This document shows positions 1 to 7,005 of a stretch of DNA of 64,000 bases, piece after piece (positions within the stretch are counted from its first letter, which is position 1; each line of letters starts with the position of its first letter). The stretch comes from Promicromonospora sp. AC04 (GTDB taxonomy: Bacteria; Actinomycetota; Actinomycetes; Actinomycetales; Cellulomonadaceae). The DNA lies in the NCBI RefSeq assembly GCF_003058225.1, contig NZ_QBUG01000014.1, positions 1-64,000 on the forward strand, written 5' to 3'. The position numbers and the translations under genes were made by a program. The notes below the pieces were generated by a model. The model did no database searches, had not been told where the DNA came from, and saw only the letters and a list, made by a program, of their open reading frames with translations.

Positions 1-112
1 CCATCGCGTCCAGTCCAACCTCGCGTGTGTCGCCCTGGGCCACCGTGTTCGTGGCGATCAGGCCGAGGGTGCCCTTCGTCTGCAGGAGTGAGGTCACACA
101 CCTCCGTATCAG
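1..112 (-). pseudogene. drmMI: N6-adenine DNA methylase fragment (drmMI-like), truncated at both ends here
   Basis: Reading the minus strand from about 112 down to 1 gives an open frame with the signature GLIATNTVAQGDTREVGLD. I know this motif from the large Eco57I-type N6-adenine methylases that accompany class 1 DISARM. The gene would continue left, outside the window. In the family this motif lies well downstream of the catalytic NPPF/NPPY motif, so the N-terminal part should lie to the right. Instead the homology stops near 112 and a serine recombinase starts at 137. No start codon is seen in this frame beside the motif. I infer a methylase gene cut by a recombination junction. The family is well supported by the motif, but assignment to DISARM rather than another methylase-based system rests on the neighbouring drmABC genes. 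Confidence 0.6.
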
Positions 113-136
113 CGCAGGTCGGGCACAGTAGCGGTC
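105..136. other. Candidate att junction between methylase fragment and recombinase
   Basis: The methylase-like minus-strand reading becomes unrecognisable upstream of about position 112, and the recombinase GTG is at 137. The crossover should lie in this short interval. No direct repeat of it was recognised elsewhere in the window, so the partner att site is not placed. Confidence 0.35.
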
Positions 137-1471
137 GTGAATATCAGCAGAGTACGTAGATGTGTCCTCTATGCCCGGCTCAGCGTCACGAAGGAGGAGT
201 CTGTCTCGATCGCCCGTCAGCTGGAGGCTGGACGCAGGTATGCCGAGGCGCGCGGGTGGGAGGTCGTCGGCGAGTACATCGACGACGGCGTCTCGGCGAC
301 CGTCAACAGCCCCGAGGACCGCAAGGGATGGGCGGCACTTGTCGCCGCGGACGGCTTCGACGCTGTCGTCATCTGGAAGGTCGACCGGCTCGCGCGCCGC
401 GTCTTGGACTTCCTTCATGCGGACGATACGCTCCAGAAGCGCGGCGCGGGTCTCGTTGCGGTCGAGGACCCAATCGACATGACCAGCCCGCAGGGCCGTG
501 CCTTCGCTGTCATGCTCGCCGTGTTCGGGGAGATGGAGGCCGAGGGGATCCGGGCTCGCGTTCGCGCAGCGCGCGCCCACCTGATCAAGGACGGTCGCTT
601 CGTCGGCGGTGGCATTCCCTACGGCTACCGCTCAACCGCAAACCCAGATGGACCTGGCCGGATGCTGGTCAAGGATCCCGAGCGCATCCGCTGGCTCGGC
701 GAAGCCGTGCGCCTCGCACAGCGCGGCGAGACAGTAAACGCCGTCGCGACATGGCTCACCGACCGGGGCGCGCCCCTCCCCATCCGACGCAAGCCCCGGC
801 TCGACCCGGGGAACGTCGCGTGGAACCGTCAAACCGTCGAACAGTTGCTGCGCAACCCGATCCTGGCCGGGATGACGCCCCACAACCCGGGGCGGGCGAG
901 GAGCGATAAGCGGGCAGACCCGTTTGCGGTCGTCCGCGATCCTCACGGCGTCCCCGTGATCGACGAGTCGCTCGCGATCATCACCTTCGACGAGTTCACG
1001 CAGGTGCAACGCATCCTCGACGCGCGCGACAGCCCACAATCCCGCAAGCGGCCCGAGAGGGACACGACCAGCCCGTTCCTGTCGCGCGTCGCGCTCTGCG
1101 ACGACTGCGACGTGTTCATGTACCGCGGGACGAACCAGAAGAAGCCTGTCCTCTACTGCCCGAAGTGTCGGCAGACGCTGAGCCGTGTGCCGCTCGACCC
1201 ACACCTCACGAACCGGCTCCTCGCCGAGCGCGGAGACGAACCCTGCGCAGGATCCACCGTCCAGGACCGTTGGGACGCGGCCGGTACTGACGAGCTGGCC
1301 CGGCGCGAGATCCTCCGGACCCAGCTTGAGAGCCTGAGGATCCGCCGCGGCGTCGTCGGGCGCTACTTCGATGCCGAGCGTGTGTTGCTGCGGTGGCGTC
1401 CGGGAACCGTGCCTGCCGGAGCGCATGGGGCCGCGCGGGCCAAGCCGGCCCCCACACCTACCGCCGGATAG
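137..1471 (+). CDS. Large serine recombinase (site-specific integrase), 444 aa
   Basis: It starts at GTG. The N-terminal resolvase domain (about residues 8-150) shows the nucleophile region YARLS (Ser16) and the arginine-containing VDRLAR motif. A Recombinase domain follows (GGGIPYGYR near residue 157), then a zinc ribbon with CDDC and CPKC cysteine pairs around residues 323-345. At 444 aa it is short for a large serine integrase, and the usual long C-terminal coiled-coil region is reduced. Such integrases catalyse unidirectional attP x attB recombination through a 5'-phosphoserine link, and their genes often lie beside an att site. Here the gene starts about 25 bp from the broken methylase frame, which makes that junction the likely att site. 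No excisionase-like gene is seen next to it. Confidence 0.9.
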   Translation: MNISRVRRCVLYARLSVTKEESVSIARQLEAGRRYAEARGWEVVGEYIDDGVSATVNSPEDRKGWAALVAADGFDAVVIWKVDRLARRVLDFLHADDTLQKRGAGLVAVEDPIDMTSPQGRAFAVMLAVFGEMEAEGIRARVRAARAHLIKDGRFVGGGIPYGYRSTANPDGPGRMLVKDPERIRWLGEAVRLAQRGETVNAVATWLTDRGAPLPIRRKPRLDPGNVAWNRQTVEQLLRNPILAGMTPHNPGRARSDKRADPFAVVRDPHGVPVIDESLAIITFDEFTQVQRILDARDSPQSRKRPERDTTSPFLSRVALCDDCDVFMYRGTNQKKPVLYCPKCRQTLSRVPLDPHLTNRLLAERGDEPCAGSTVQDRWDAAGTDELARREILRTQLESLRIRRGVVGRYFDAERVLLRWRPGTVPAGAHGAARAKPAPTPTAG

Positions 1472-1539
1472 CTGCCCGAGTGGGGATCCCGGACCGGCCC
1501 CTGGAACTCAACCACGCTCGCGCCGCCGAGTAGCCGCGG

Positions 1540-2061
1540 TCAGACCTCGTCGGTCTCTTGCTTGCTCGCCGGACGTCCCTTCCGGATCTCCGTGAGGTGG
1601 GGGTGCGGGGTCTCGACGGGGATCGTAATCGGGCATCCCGGAACGGCGGCCAGCAGGGTCCGTGCCGTGAGTGCTAGGTGGTCGTAGAGAGCATGTGACG
1701 CCCACGGCCCAAGCGATTTGAGAAGTGCGTTGGCTCCGTCAACGTTTGGAGCGGGGGCGTCAGTCCTGTTCCTAAAGAGGAGGGCGCTGCTGGCGGAGAC
1801 AGCGAGAAACCAAGGACCCTTGGAGACCTGGAGGTCGGAGATAAGAGCGAAGGACGCTTCGTCTCCGTCTTCGGCAGGCACGCAGAACATGTGCAGATTC
1901 AGGTCTTGCTCGTCCGACGCAGGCCGTCCACCAGGGAGCCGGCCCTGAATGGTTGCCTGGAATACCTGCACCCCTCCGAGTGCCGCGGACGGGGAACCAT
2001 CGGGAAACACGTTGACCGGGTTCTTAGCAGAACTGCCCATGGGTGCGGTGCTGTCAGTCAT
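1540..2061 (-). CDS. Third gene of the HigBA-like operon; possible SecB-like chaperone, 173 aa
   Basis: The ATG at 2061 lies inside the last codons of the upstream antitoxin gene (8-base overlap), so the two are translationally coupled. I chose it over longer in-frame extensions because those antisense the antitoxin gene. Length (173 aa) and position after higB-higA match the SecB-like chaperone of toxin-antitoxin-chaperone (TAC) modules such as M. tuberculosis HigB1-HigA1-Rv1957. The middle (residues about 65-95) could be the beta-sheet of a SecB fold. The helix and tail around ALYDHLALTARTLLAAVPG followed by a PITIPVETP stretch resemble the SecB C-terminus. The match is distant and by eye only. 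If not SecB-like, it is an unknown protein tied to this TA pair. Confidence 0.45.
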   Translation of the reverse strand: MTDSTAPMGSSAKNPVNVFPDGSPSAALGGVQVFQATIQGRLPGGRPASDEQDLNLHMFCVPAEDGDEASFALISDLQVSKGPWFLAVSASSALLFRNRTDAPAPNVDGANALLKSLGPWASHALYDHLALTARTLLAAVPGCPITIPVETPHPHLTEIRKGRPASKQETDEV

Positions 2062-2500
2062 GGCTTGCCCCGACGTTGTACTCACCCGCACTGGCGGGGA
2101 GGGGCTCCCATTGCTCGACGAAGGTACTCGGCACTTGAGCGCCCCACGCTGCGGCAGCTGTTGGCGCGCTCGAGACACCCTCGGTGCTGAAATGTGTGAT
2201 GGACTCCGAAGCGCTCGTGTCCCCACAGCCTGCCGGGTCGACCTTGTGATGGACCATCGCTTCGAGCGCGCGTGCGTACCGACGAACGGTCGACATCCGA
2301 GGGTCGTTTCCGACACGCTCGAACAGGCTGACAGCAGCCTGGCTCACACCCATGCGTTCAGCGACAGCCGCCTGGGACAGGCCGAGCTCACGACGCAGCA
2401 TGACCAGCGAATGCAGGAGGTGCTGGTCCTCTTGCGCGAGTGCTTCTGCCAGGGCCGTCTCAGGCGATGCCAGTAGGGCATCGATCTCATCCGGGTTCAT
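2054..2500 (-). CDS. XRE-family antitoxin (HigA-like), 148 aa
   Basis: The ATG at 2500 has a strong upstream AGGAGGTGG ribosome site. An HTH_3 domain spans about residues 35-95, with the recognition helix region AAVAERMGVSQAAVSLFERV, followed by a proline/alanine-rich C-terminal tail of about 50 residues. In HigBA systems this protein binds and neutralises the toxin and represses its own operon. Here it lies downstream of the toxin gene with a 76 bp gap that contains an inverted repeat, so it may have its own autoregulated promoter. Its 3' end overlaps the third gene. Confidence 0.8.
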   Translation of the reverse strand: MNPDEIDALLASPETALAEALAQEDQHLLHSLVMLRRELGLSQAAVAERMGVSQAAVSLFERVGNDPRMSTVRRYARALEAMVHHKVDPAGCGDTSASESITHFSTEGVSSAPTAAAAWGAQVPSTFVEQWEPLPASAGEYNVGASHD

Positions 2501-2515
2501 GTAGCCACCTCCTAG

Positions 2516-2533
2516 TACAAGGTAAACCTTATA
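2516..2533. promoter_or_regulatory. Inverted repeat upstream of the antitoxin gene (candidate operator)
   Basis: TACAAGGT-AA-ACCTTATA forms 8-base arms with one mismatch around a 2-base centre, 16 bp before the antitoxin ATG. It is AT-rich against a GC-rich background. This fits an XRE autorepression site overlapping a promoter; the role is inferred. Confidence 0.55.
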
Positions 2534-2576
2534 TCGTGCCGCGCGCTCGCGATACCCTGCTGAGAGTTGATCCGCA

Positions 2577-3038
2577 TCACGGCAGCCCCCACCTGGTGGC
2601 ATGCCCGAGCGCCAGCCGCCTGCTGGCGATGTCGATCTCGGCGTTCTGCAGGTCGGCAGTCTCGTCGTCGGTGACTCCAATGACCTTCTGGTGCACGTGC
2701 AGCGCAAGCACGTGGTGCGGGAGCTCCGGGAGTTCTGCTGTGTAGATGCGGATCAGAAGGCCGAAGGACTCGAGCTGGAATCGAACCTCGAACAGGTTCC
2801 GGTCACGCGTGATGTTCTTGACGTCATCCGGATCGATAGCCTGACACGTCGTGATGCGCTGCAAGACCGCCTTGATGTCGGCGATGGCGTCCGGCAAGGC
2901 GGCGCGTGGGACGTGCGGCAGCACGGCGGTGACCAGCTCGCGTTCCACCCTGGTGTCGCTGACGACAGCCCAGTGAAGTTGTTGCGGAGCGTTCGACGGA
3001 TCCGTGCACCTCGACATCCGGTAGTCGCGCGGGTCCAT
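2577..3038 (-). CDS. HigB/RelE-like toxin (phage Gp49-like), 153 aa
   Basis: The ATG at 3038 has an AGAAGGAGG ribosome site directly upstream, which decides the start over the longer frame. The C-terminal half contains FEVRFQLESFGLLIRIYTA followed by a basic HVHQK strand, like the beta-sheet core of RelE/HigB ribosome-dependent mRNA interferases of the Gp49 family. A negatively charged N-terminal extension of about 75 residues has no recognised function. The toxin-first order fits higBA loci. Catalytic residues were not confirmed, so toxin activity is inferred from family and context. Confidence 0.65.
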   Translation of the reverse strand: MDPRDYRMSRCTDPSNAPQQLHWAVVSDTRVERELVTAVLPHVPRAALPDAIADIKAVLQRITTCQAIDPDDVKNITRDRNLFEVRFQLESFGLLIRIYTAELPELPHHVLALHVHQKVIGVTDDETADLQNAEIDIASRRLALGHATRWGLP

Positions 3039-3066
3039 CTGCCTCCTTCTGCGCTGTTCGGTTTGC

Positions 3067-3089
3067 CGCAAGAACTCTAGTTCGTTGCG
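3067..3089. promoter_or_regulatory. Inverted repeat upstream of the toxin gene (candidate operator)
   Basis: CGCAAGAACT-CT-AGTTCGTTGCG pairs over 10 bases per arm with a single bulged G, 29 bp upstream of the toxin ATG. It differs in sequence from the repeat at 2516-2533. Probably the main operator/promoter of the toxin operon. Confidence 0.45.
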
Positions 3090-3219
3090 GAGGGGAGCGC
3101 GCGGTAGCGCGTCAGGATCATCCGGCTGAAGTTCCCCACGCCGATCCGTTCACCCGCCGAGGTCGCCAACTGCCGGGTACCGTGACGGTGACCAGCCAGT
3201 ACGCAGTGTCGACGGAAGG

Positions 3220-6200
3220 ATGATCGAGGTGAGCGGGGTCTCGACAGGCTCGACTGCCGGTACCGGCTCGACCGCCGGAGCGGCGGGTTCGGCCGCAGCG
3301 CCCGAGCTGTCCAAGGAGGCGCGCGAGTACGAGCTTTCGCACCATCCCGCGGGGGAGTGGGACTCGTGGACCGTACGGGAGAACCTGTCCGACATCCTGG
3401 AGCGCGAGCTCCTCGGTCCCGCCCACGGGGACGACGAGGCGCTCGAAGCGCAGCCTGATGCGCTCTATCTGGTGGGGCGCATCGCGCCGGCCAAGCTTGT
3501 CGGGAAGGGCCCCGTACACCAGGCCGATGCAGAAGATGCTGACGACGAGATCGTATCCGGCGATGAGGCCGACCAGCTCCGCGGTGTCCCGATGTCCACG
3601 ACAGGCGAAGACCCTGCCTCGGCGGACGACGACGGGGTCGAGGACGCTCCGATCCGCAAGGGTTTGATGATTCCGGCGTCGATGGGGCTGCGCTTTCAGG
3701 TGCCGTTGACCCAGGATCGTGTCACCGTGCACGCCTCGTGGGGCTCATACCGAGCCGAGGTCTCGGGTGAGGTCACTCCGAGCGGGCGGCAGGTCCGCCG
3801 GTATCGGCGCACGGCACATGACTACTCGAAGTCGGTCGAAGTCGGCTCGCTCACCCCGGGCGAGACGAAGAAGGTCTGGCTCGAGCAGCAGGTGCTGCTC
3901 CAGATCGACGTGGTGGACTCCGTGCACTGCCGCATCGTCGAGGTCGCGCTGTGCAACGACCGTGAGACGCCCCGGAAGATCCCGACGGACGCGTGGATGT
4001 ACCAGACACAGCTCCATGTCGAGGCGGAGGGCAGGGACGCCTTTCTTCCCGTCAACGACGTGTTGCAGGAGTCGACGCTGGACGCGGAGAACGAGCTCGC
4101 ACGGCTGCAGCTGCAGTACCGGGACAGGCTGGAGTTCGCGATCGGTCGGACCTGCTCGGTCGACTGGACGGTGGAGCCAGGGGCGCGGCGCGCCACGCAG
4201 GTTCGAACGCGTTGGCTCCCGGTCGCAGAGACCCCGCAGACGCAGGCGCGCGAGATCGAGGGCGCGCTGCTCGACATGACGATTCTGGCCTCGACGCCGG
4301 TCGAGGAGCTGAACGCAGGCCTGCGTCCGATCGTGGCGGGGTACCGGGAATGGCTCGGGACCCAGGACTCGGTGGCGGCGGAGCTGCCGGATCATCTGCG
4401 GGAGGTGGCAGAGGACGCGATCCAGGACGCCCGCAAGGTCGCCAAACAGTTAGAGCGCGGTCTGGACTTCCTGCTCGGGGACGAGGAGGCGCTGCGCTGC
4501 TTCCGGTTCATGAACCAGGTGATGGCAGACCAGCGCATCCAGTCCCAGGTTGCGGCCCTGCGCGCCGAGAAGCCGGAGCTCGACCTGGCGGCCGCGCGGT
4601 CCGAGGTCGAGAGCCGCGGACCCGAGGCGCACTCGTGGCGCACGTTCCAGCTGGCGTTCGTGCTCATGCAGGTCGAGGCGCTGGCCGTGCCTAGTCTTCC
4701 GCGGCGATCGGGGGAGGCCGCGAGCGCTGAGCTGTTGTTCTTCCCGACCGGCGGTGGCAAGACCGAGGCCTACCTCGGCCTCGCCGCTTTTGCGTTCGCG
4801 GTGCGGCGTCGGCAGGGCGTCGTCGAGAGCGTGGATGGCAAACTCGATGGTGGTGACGGTGTCGCCGTCCTTATGCGCTACACCCTGCGGCTCCTGACCG
4901 CACAGCAGTTCCAGCGCGCCACGGCGCTGATCTGCGCGGCGGAGGTGGAGCGCCGGCGGGCCCCGGAGGTGTGGGGAGACGTGCCGTTCCGGATCGGGCT
5001 GTGGGTGGGCACGTCGGTGTCGCCCAAGCGGTACAAGGAGGCCGAGGAGCAGCTCAAGAAGGCCAACGAGCTGAACAGCAAGTACGGGCTCACGGTGCTG
5101 CAGCTTCAGCGTTGCCCGTGGTGCGGCACCCTGATCGAGGGTGCCAGGCACGTCAAGGGTGATCCGGTCGCGCGGCGGGTGCTCGTGTTCTGCGGCGATG
5201 CGTTCGGGGACTGCCCGTTCGCGGAGGGCGCCGGTGACGGGGAGGGGCTGCCTGTCCTGACCGTTGACGAGGAGATCTATCGCCTCACCCCGGCGTTCGT
5301 GATCGCGACGGTCGACAAGTTCGCGCGCTTGGCTCGCGAGGGTGAGGCCGCGTCACTGTTTGGGTACGTCGGTCGTCGCTGCGATCGTCACGGATACGTG
5401 CACGAGGACTACGAGGGGTGCGATATTCAGCTGGGCGGGATGCACCCCCGCAAGGACGCGTACCCGTCGGCTCGATTGCGGCGAGCTGACCGGCTTCGTC
5501 CGCCGGACCTGATCATCCAGGACGAGCTCCACCTGATCACCGGGGCACTTGGAACGGCTGTGGGCGCGTTCGAGATGGCCGTGGACGTGCTCACCACCTG
5601 GAAGGACGCCTCGGGCTCCCCGGTACGCCCGCTTGTCGTGGCCTCGACCGCAACGGTGCGGAACGCCGTCGACCAGATCCGGGGCCTCTACGGGCGCAAG
5701 GTGACCATGTTCCCGCCGCAGGTGCTGGATGTGGCCGACACGTTCTTCTCCAGCGAGGTCCCGGTAACGCCGTCGACGCCGGGACGTCGATACGTGGGAG
5801 TAAGCACGACCGGAGTCCGGCTGACCGCGGCGGAGATCGTGGTCACGAGCAACCTGCTGTCTGCTGGGCAGCTGCTGATCGACCGAGCGGGTAAGGCTGC
5901 GGATCCGTATCTCACCCTCGTGGGGTACTTCAATGCGACACGCGAGCTCGCCGGTATGGCGCGGTATGTGGCCGACGATGTGCAGACGGCGATCCGGAAG
6001 AAGCGACCTGGCAAGTACTTCCCGACGAGGTTCGGTACTGCATTCAACTCGCTGAACGTAGCTGAGCTGACGTCGCGTGTTGCGAGCAGCGAGATCACCA
6101 CGACGCTGGACCAGATGGCCGTGGCGTTCGACCCCGCCCACGACTCGACCGAAGCGCGTCGAGAGCGTGGTGACAAGGCCAAGGCCGGGCAGACTCTTGA

Positions 6201-7005
6201 ACGGCGCGACATGAACCCGTTCGACGTCGTGCTGGCCACGTCGATGCTGCAGGTGGGTGTCGATGTGACGCGACTGGGCCTCATGCTGATGGTGGGGCAG
6301 CCCAAGAACACGGCGGAGTACATCCAGGCATCCTCCCGTGTTGGCCGGGATCCCCGCTGGCCAGGTCTCGTGGTAGCCCTCGGCAACTGGGCTCGGCCGC
6401 GCGACCTGGCGCACTTCGAGCAGTTCCGGCACTACCACGAGACGTTCTACTCGCAGGTGGAACCGCTGTCGGTTACGCCATACTCGCTGACGTCCCTTGA
6501 GAGGTCCTTGGACGGCGTTCTCATCAGTGCTGCTCGAGTCCTCGAGGCGCCCCGTGAGAACGGTTTGTCGCCGGAAAGGGCTGCCGGACGTATCGATGAT
6601 GCTGCCCCGCGCGTCGAGGAACTGATCGAACGGATCGTTGCCCGTGCAGCGATTGCTGGGGGTGAGGCAGCCGCTTACGAGGTCTCCGAGCGGTTGAAGA
6701 ACAGGCTCGGGCAGTGGCTTGCGCGTCGCAAGGTCGTGGCACAGAAGCACCACGGCCTGGTCTATGAGAAGGTGCGGGACGAAACCAAACAGAGCGCCCT
6801 CCTGTTATCGCCTGAGAACTCCCGAGCGGACCAAGGGATCGACAGCGTTCCGTTCACCGTGGCCAACTCGATGCGTGAGGTGCAGCCGGAGATCAATCTC
6901 CTCGTGAGTCCGATCAACGAAAAGCTCATGGCGGGAGAGCTGTACGCAGAACCGGAGTGGATGATTGCGACTCCTGGCGAGACGAACGGTGGCGCAGATG
7001 ACTGA
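3220..7005 (+). CDS. drmA: DISARM helicase DrmA, 1261 aa
   Basis: This is a superfamily 2 helicase. The N-terminus has the DrmA-type pattern VRENLSDILERELLGP and YLVGRIAP. Walker A is FPTGGGKTEAYLG (near residue 508) and the DEAH-like box is IIQDELHL (near 767). Motif III is VVASTATVR, and motifs V/VI are VVLATSMLQVGVDV and IQASSRVGRDPR (near 1036). Cysteines between about 630 and 665 (CPWC, then C and C) may form a zinc knuckle. DrmA with DrmB forms the DNA-loading core of the DISARM anti-phage system. ATG 3220 and GTG 3229 are both possible starts; GGAAGG at 3214-3219 is better spaced for the GTG. Residues about 7-19 are encoded by a REP-like palindrome. Two TTA leucine codons, rare at this GC, hint at transfer. 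The stop overlaps drmB by 8 bp. Confidence 0.92.
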   Translation: MIEVSGVSTGSTAGTGSTAGAAGSAAAPELSKEAREYELSHHPAGEWDSWTVRENLSDILERELLGPAHGDDEALEAQPDALYLVGRIAPAKLVGKGPVHQADAEDADDEIVSGDEADQLRGVPMSTTGEDPASADDDGVEDAPIRKGLMIPASMGLRFQVPLTQDRVTVHASWGSYRAEVSGEVTPSGRQVRRYRRTAHDYSKSVEVGSLTPGETKKVWLEQQVLLQIDVVDSVHCRIVEVALCNDRETPRKIPTDAWMYQTQLHVEAEGRDAFLPVNDVLQESTLDAENELARLQLQYRDRLEFAIGRTCSVDWTVEPGARRATQVRTRWLPVAETPQTQAREIEGALLDMTILASTPVEELNAGLRPIVAGYREWLGTQDSVAAELPDHLREVAEDAIQDARKVAKQLERGLDFLLGDEEALRCFRFMNQVMADQRIQSQVAALRAEKPELDLAAARSEVESRGPEAHSWRTFQLAFVLMQVEALAVPSLPRRSGEAASAELLFFPTGGGKTEAYLGLAAFAFAVRRRQGVVESVDGKLDGGDGVAVLMRYTLRLLTAQQFQRATALICAAEVERRRAPEVWGDVPFRIGLWVGTSVSPKRYKEAEEQLKKANELNSKYGLTVLQLQRCPWCGTLIEGARHVKGDPVARRVLVFCGDAFGDCPFAEGAGDGEGLPVLTVDEEIYRLTPAFVIATVDKFARLAREGEAASLFGYVGRRCDRHGYVHEDYEGCDIQLGGMHPRKDAYPSARLRRADRLRPPDLIIQDELHLITGALGTAVGAFEMAVDVLTTWKDASGSPVRPLVVASTATVRNAVDQIRGLYGRKVTMFPPQVLDVADTFFSSEVPVTPSTPGRRYVGVSTTGVRLTAAEIVVTSNLLSAGQLLIDRAGKAADPYLTLVGYFNATRELAGMARYVADDVQTAIRKKRPGKYFPTRFGTAFNSLNVAELTSRVASSEITTTLDQMAVAFDPAHDSTEARRERGDKAKAGQTLERRDMNPFDVVLATSMLQVGVDVTRLGLMLMVGQPKNTAEYIQASSRVGRDPRWPGLVVALGNWARPRDLAHFEQFRHYHETFYSQVEPLSVTPYSLTSLERSLDGVLISAARVLEAPRENGLSPERAAGRIDDAAPRVEELIERIVARAAIAGGEAAAYEVSERLKNRLGQWLARRKVVAQKHHGLVYEKVRDETKQSALLLSPENSRADQGIDSVPFTVANSMREVQPEINLLVSPINEKLMAGELYAEPEWMIATPGETNGGADD
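3237..3278. repeat. REP-like palindromic element inside the 5' end of drmA
   Basis: Positions 3237-3260 resemble the short GGTxTCGACAxGCTCxACxxCCGG repeat that I recall as abundant in Micrococcales genomes. A second partial copy (GGCTCGACCGCCGG) ends at 3278. It is read in frame as Gly/Ser/Thr/Ala residues, so it lengthens the drmA N-terminus without breaking it. Confidence 0.45.

Noticed and set aside
1-112. BREX pglX as the identity of the methylase fragment
   Set aside because: The motif also occurs in related methylases, but no other BREX gene is nearby while three DISARM genes are. I kept the DISARM reading with moderate confidence.
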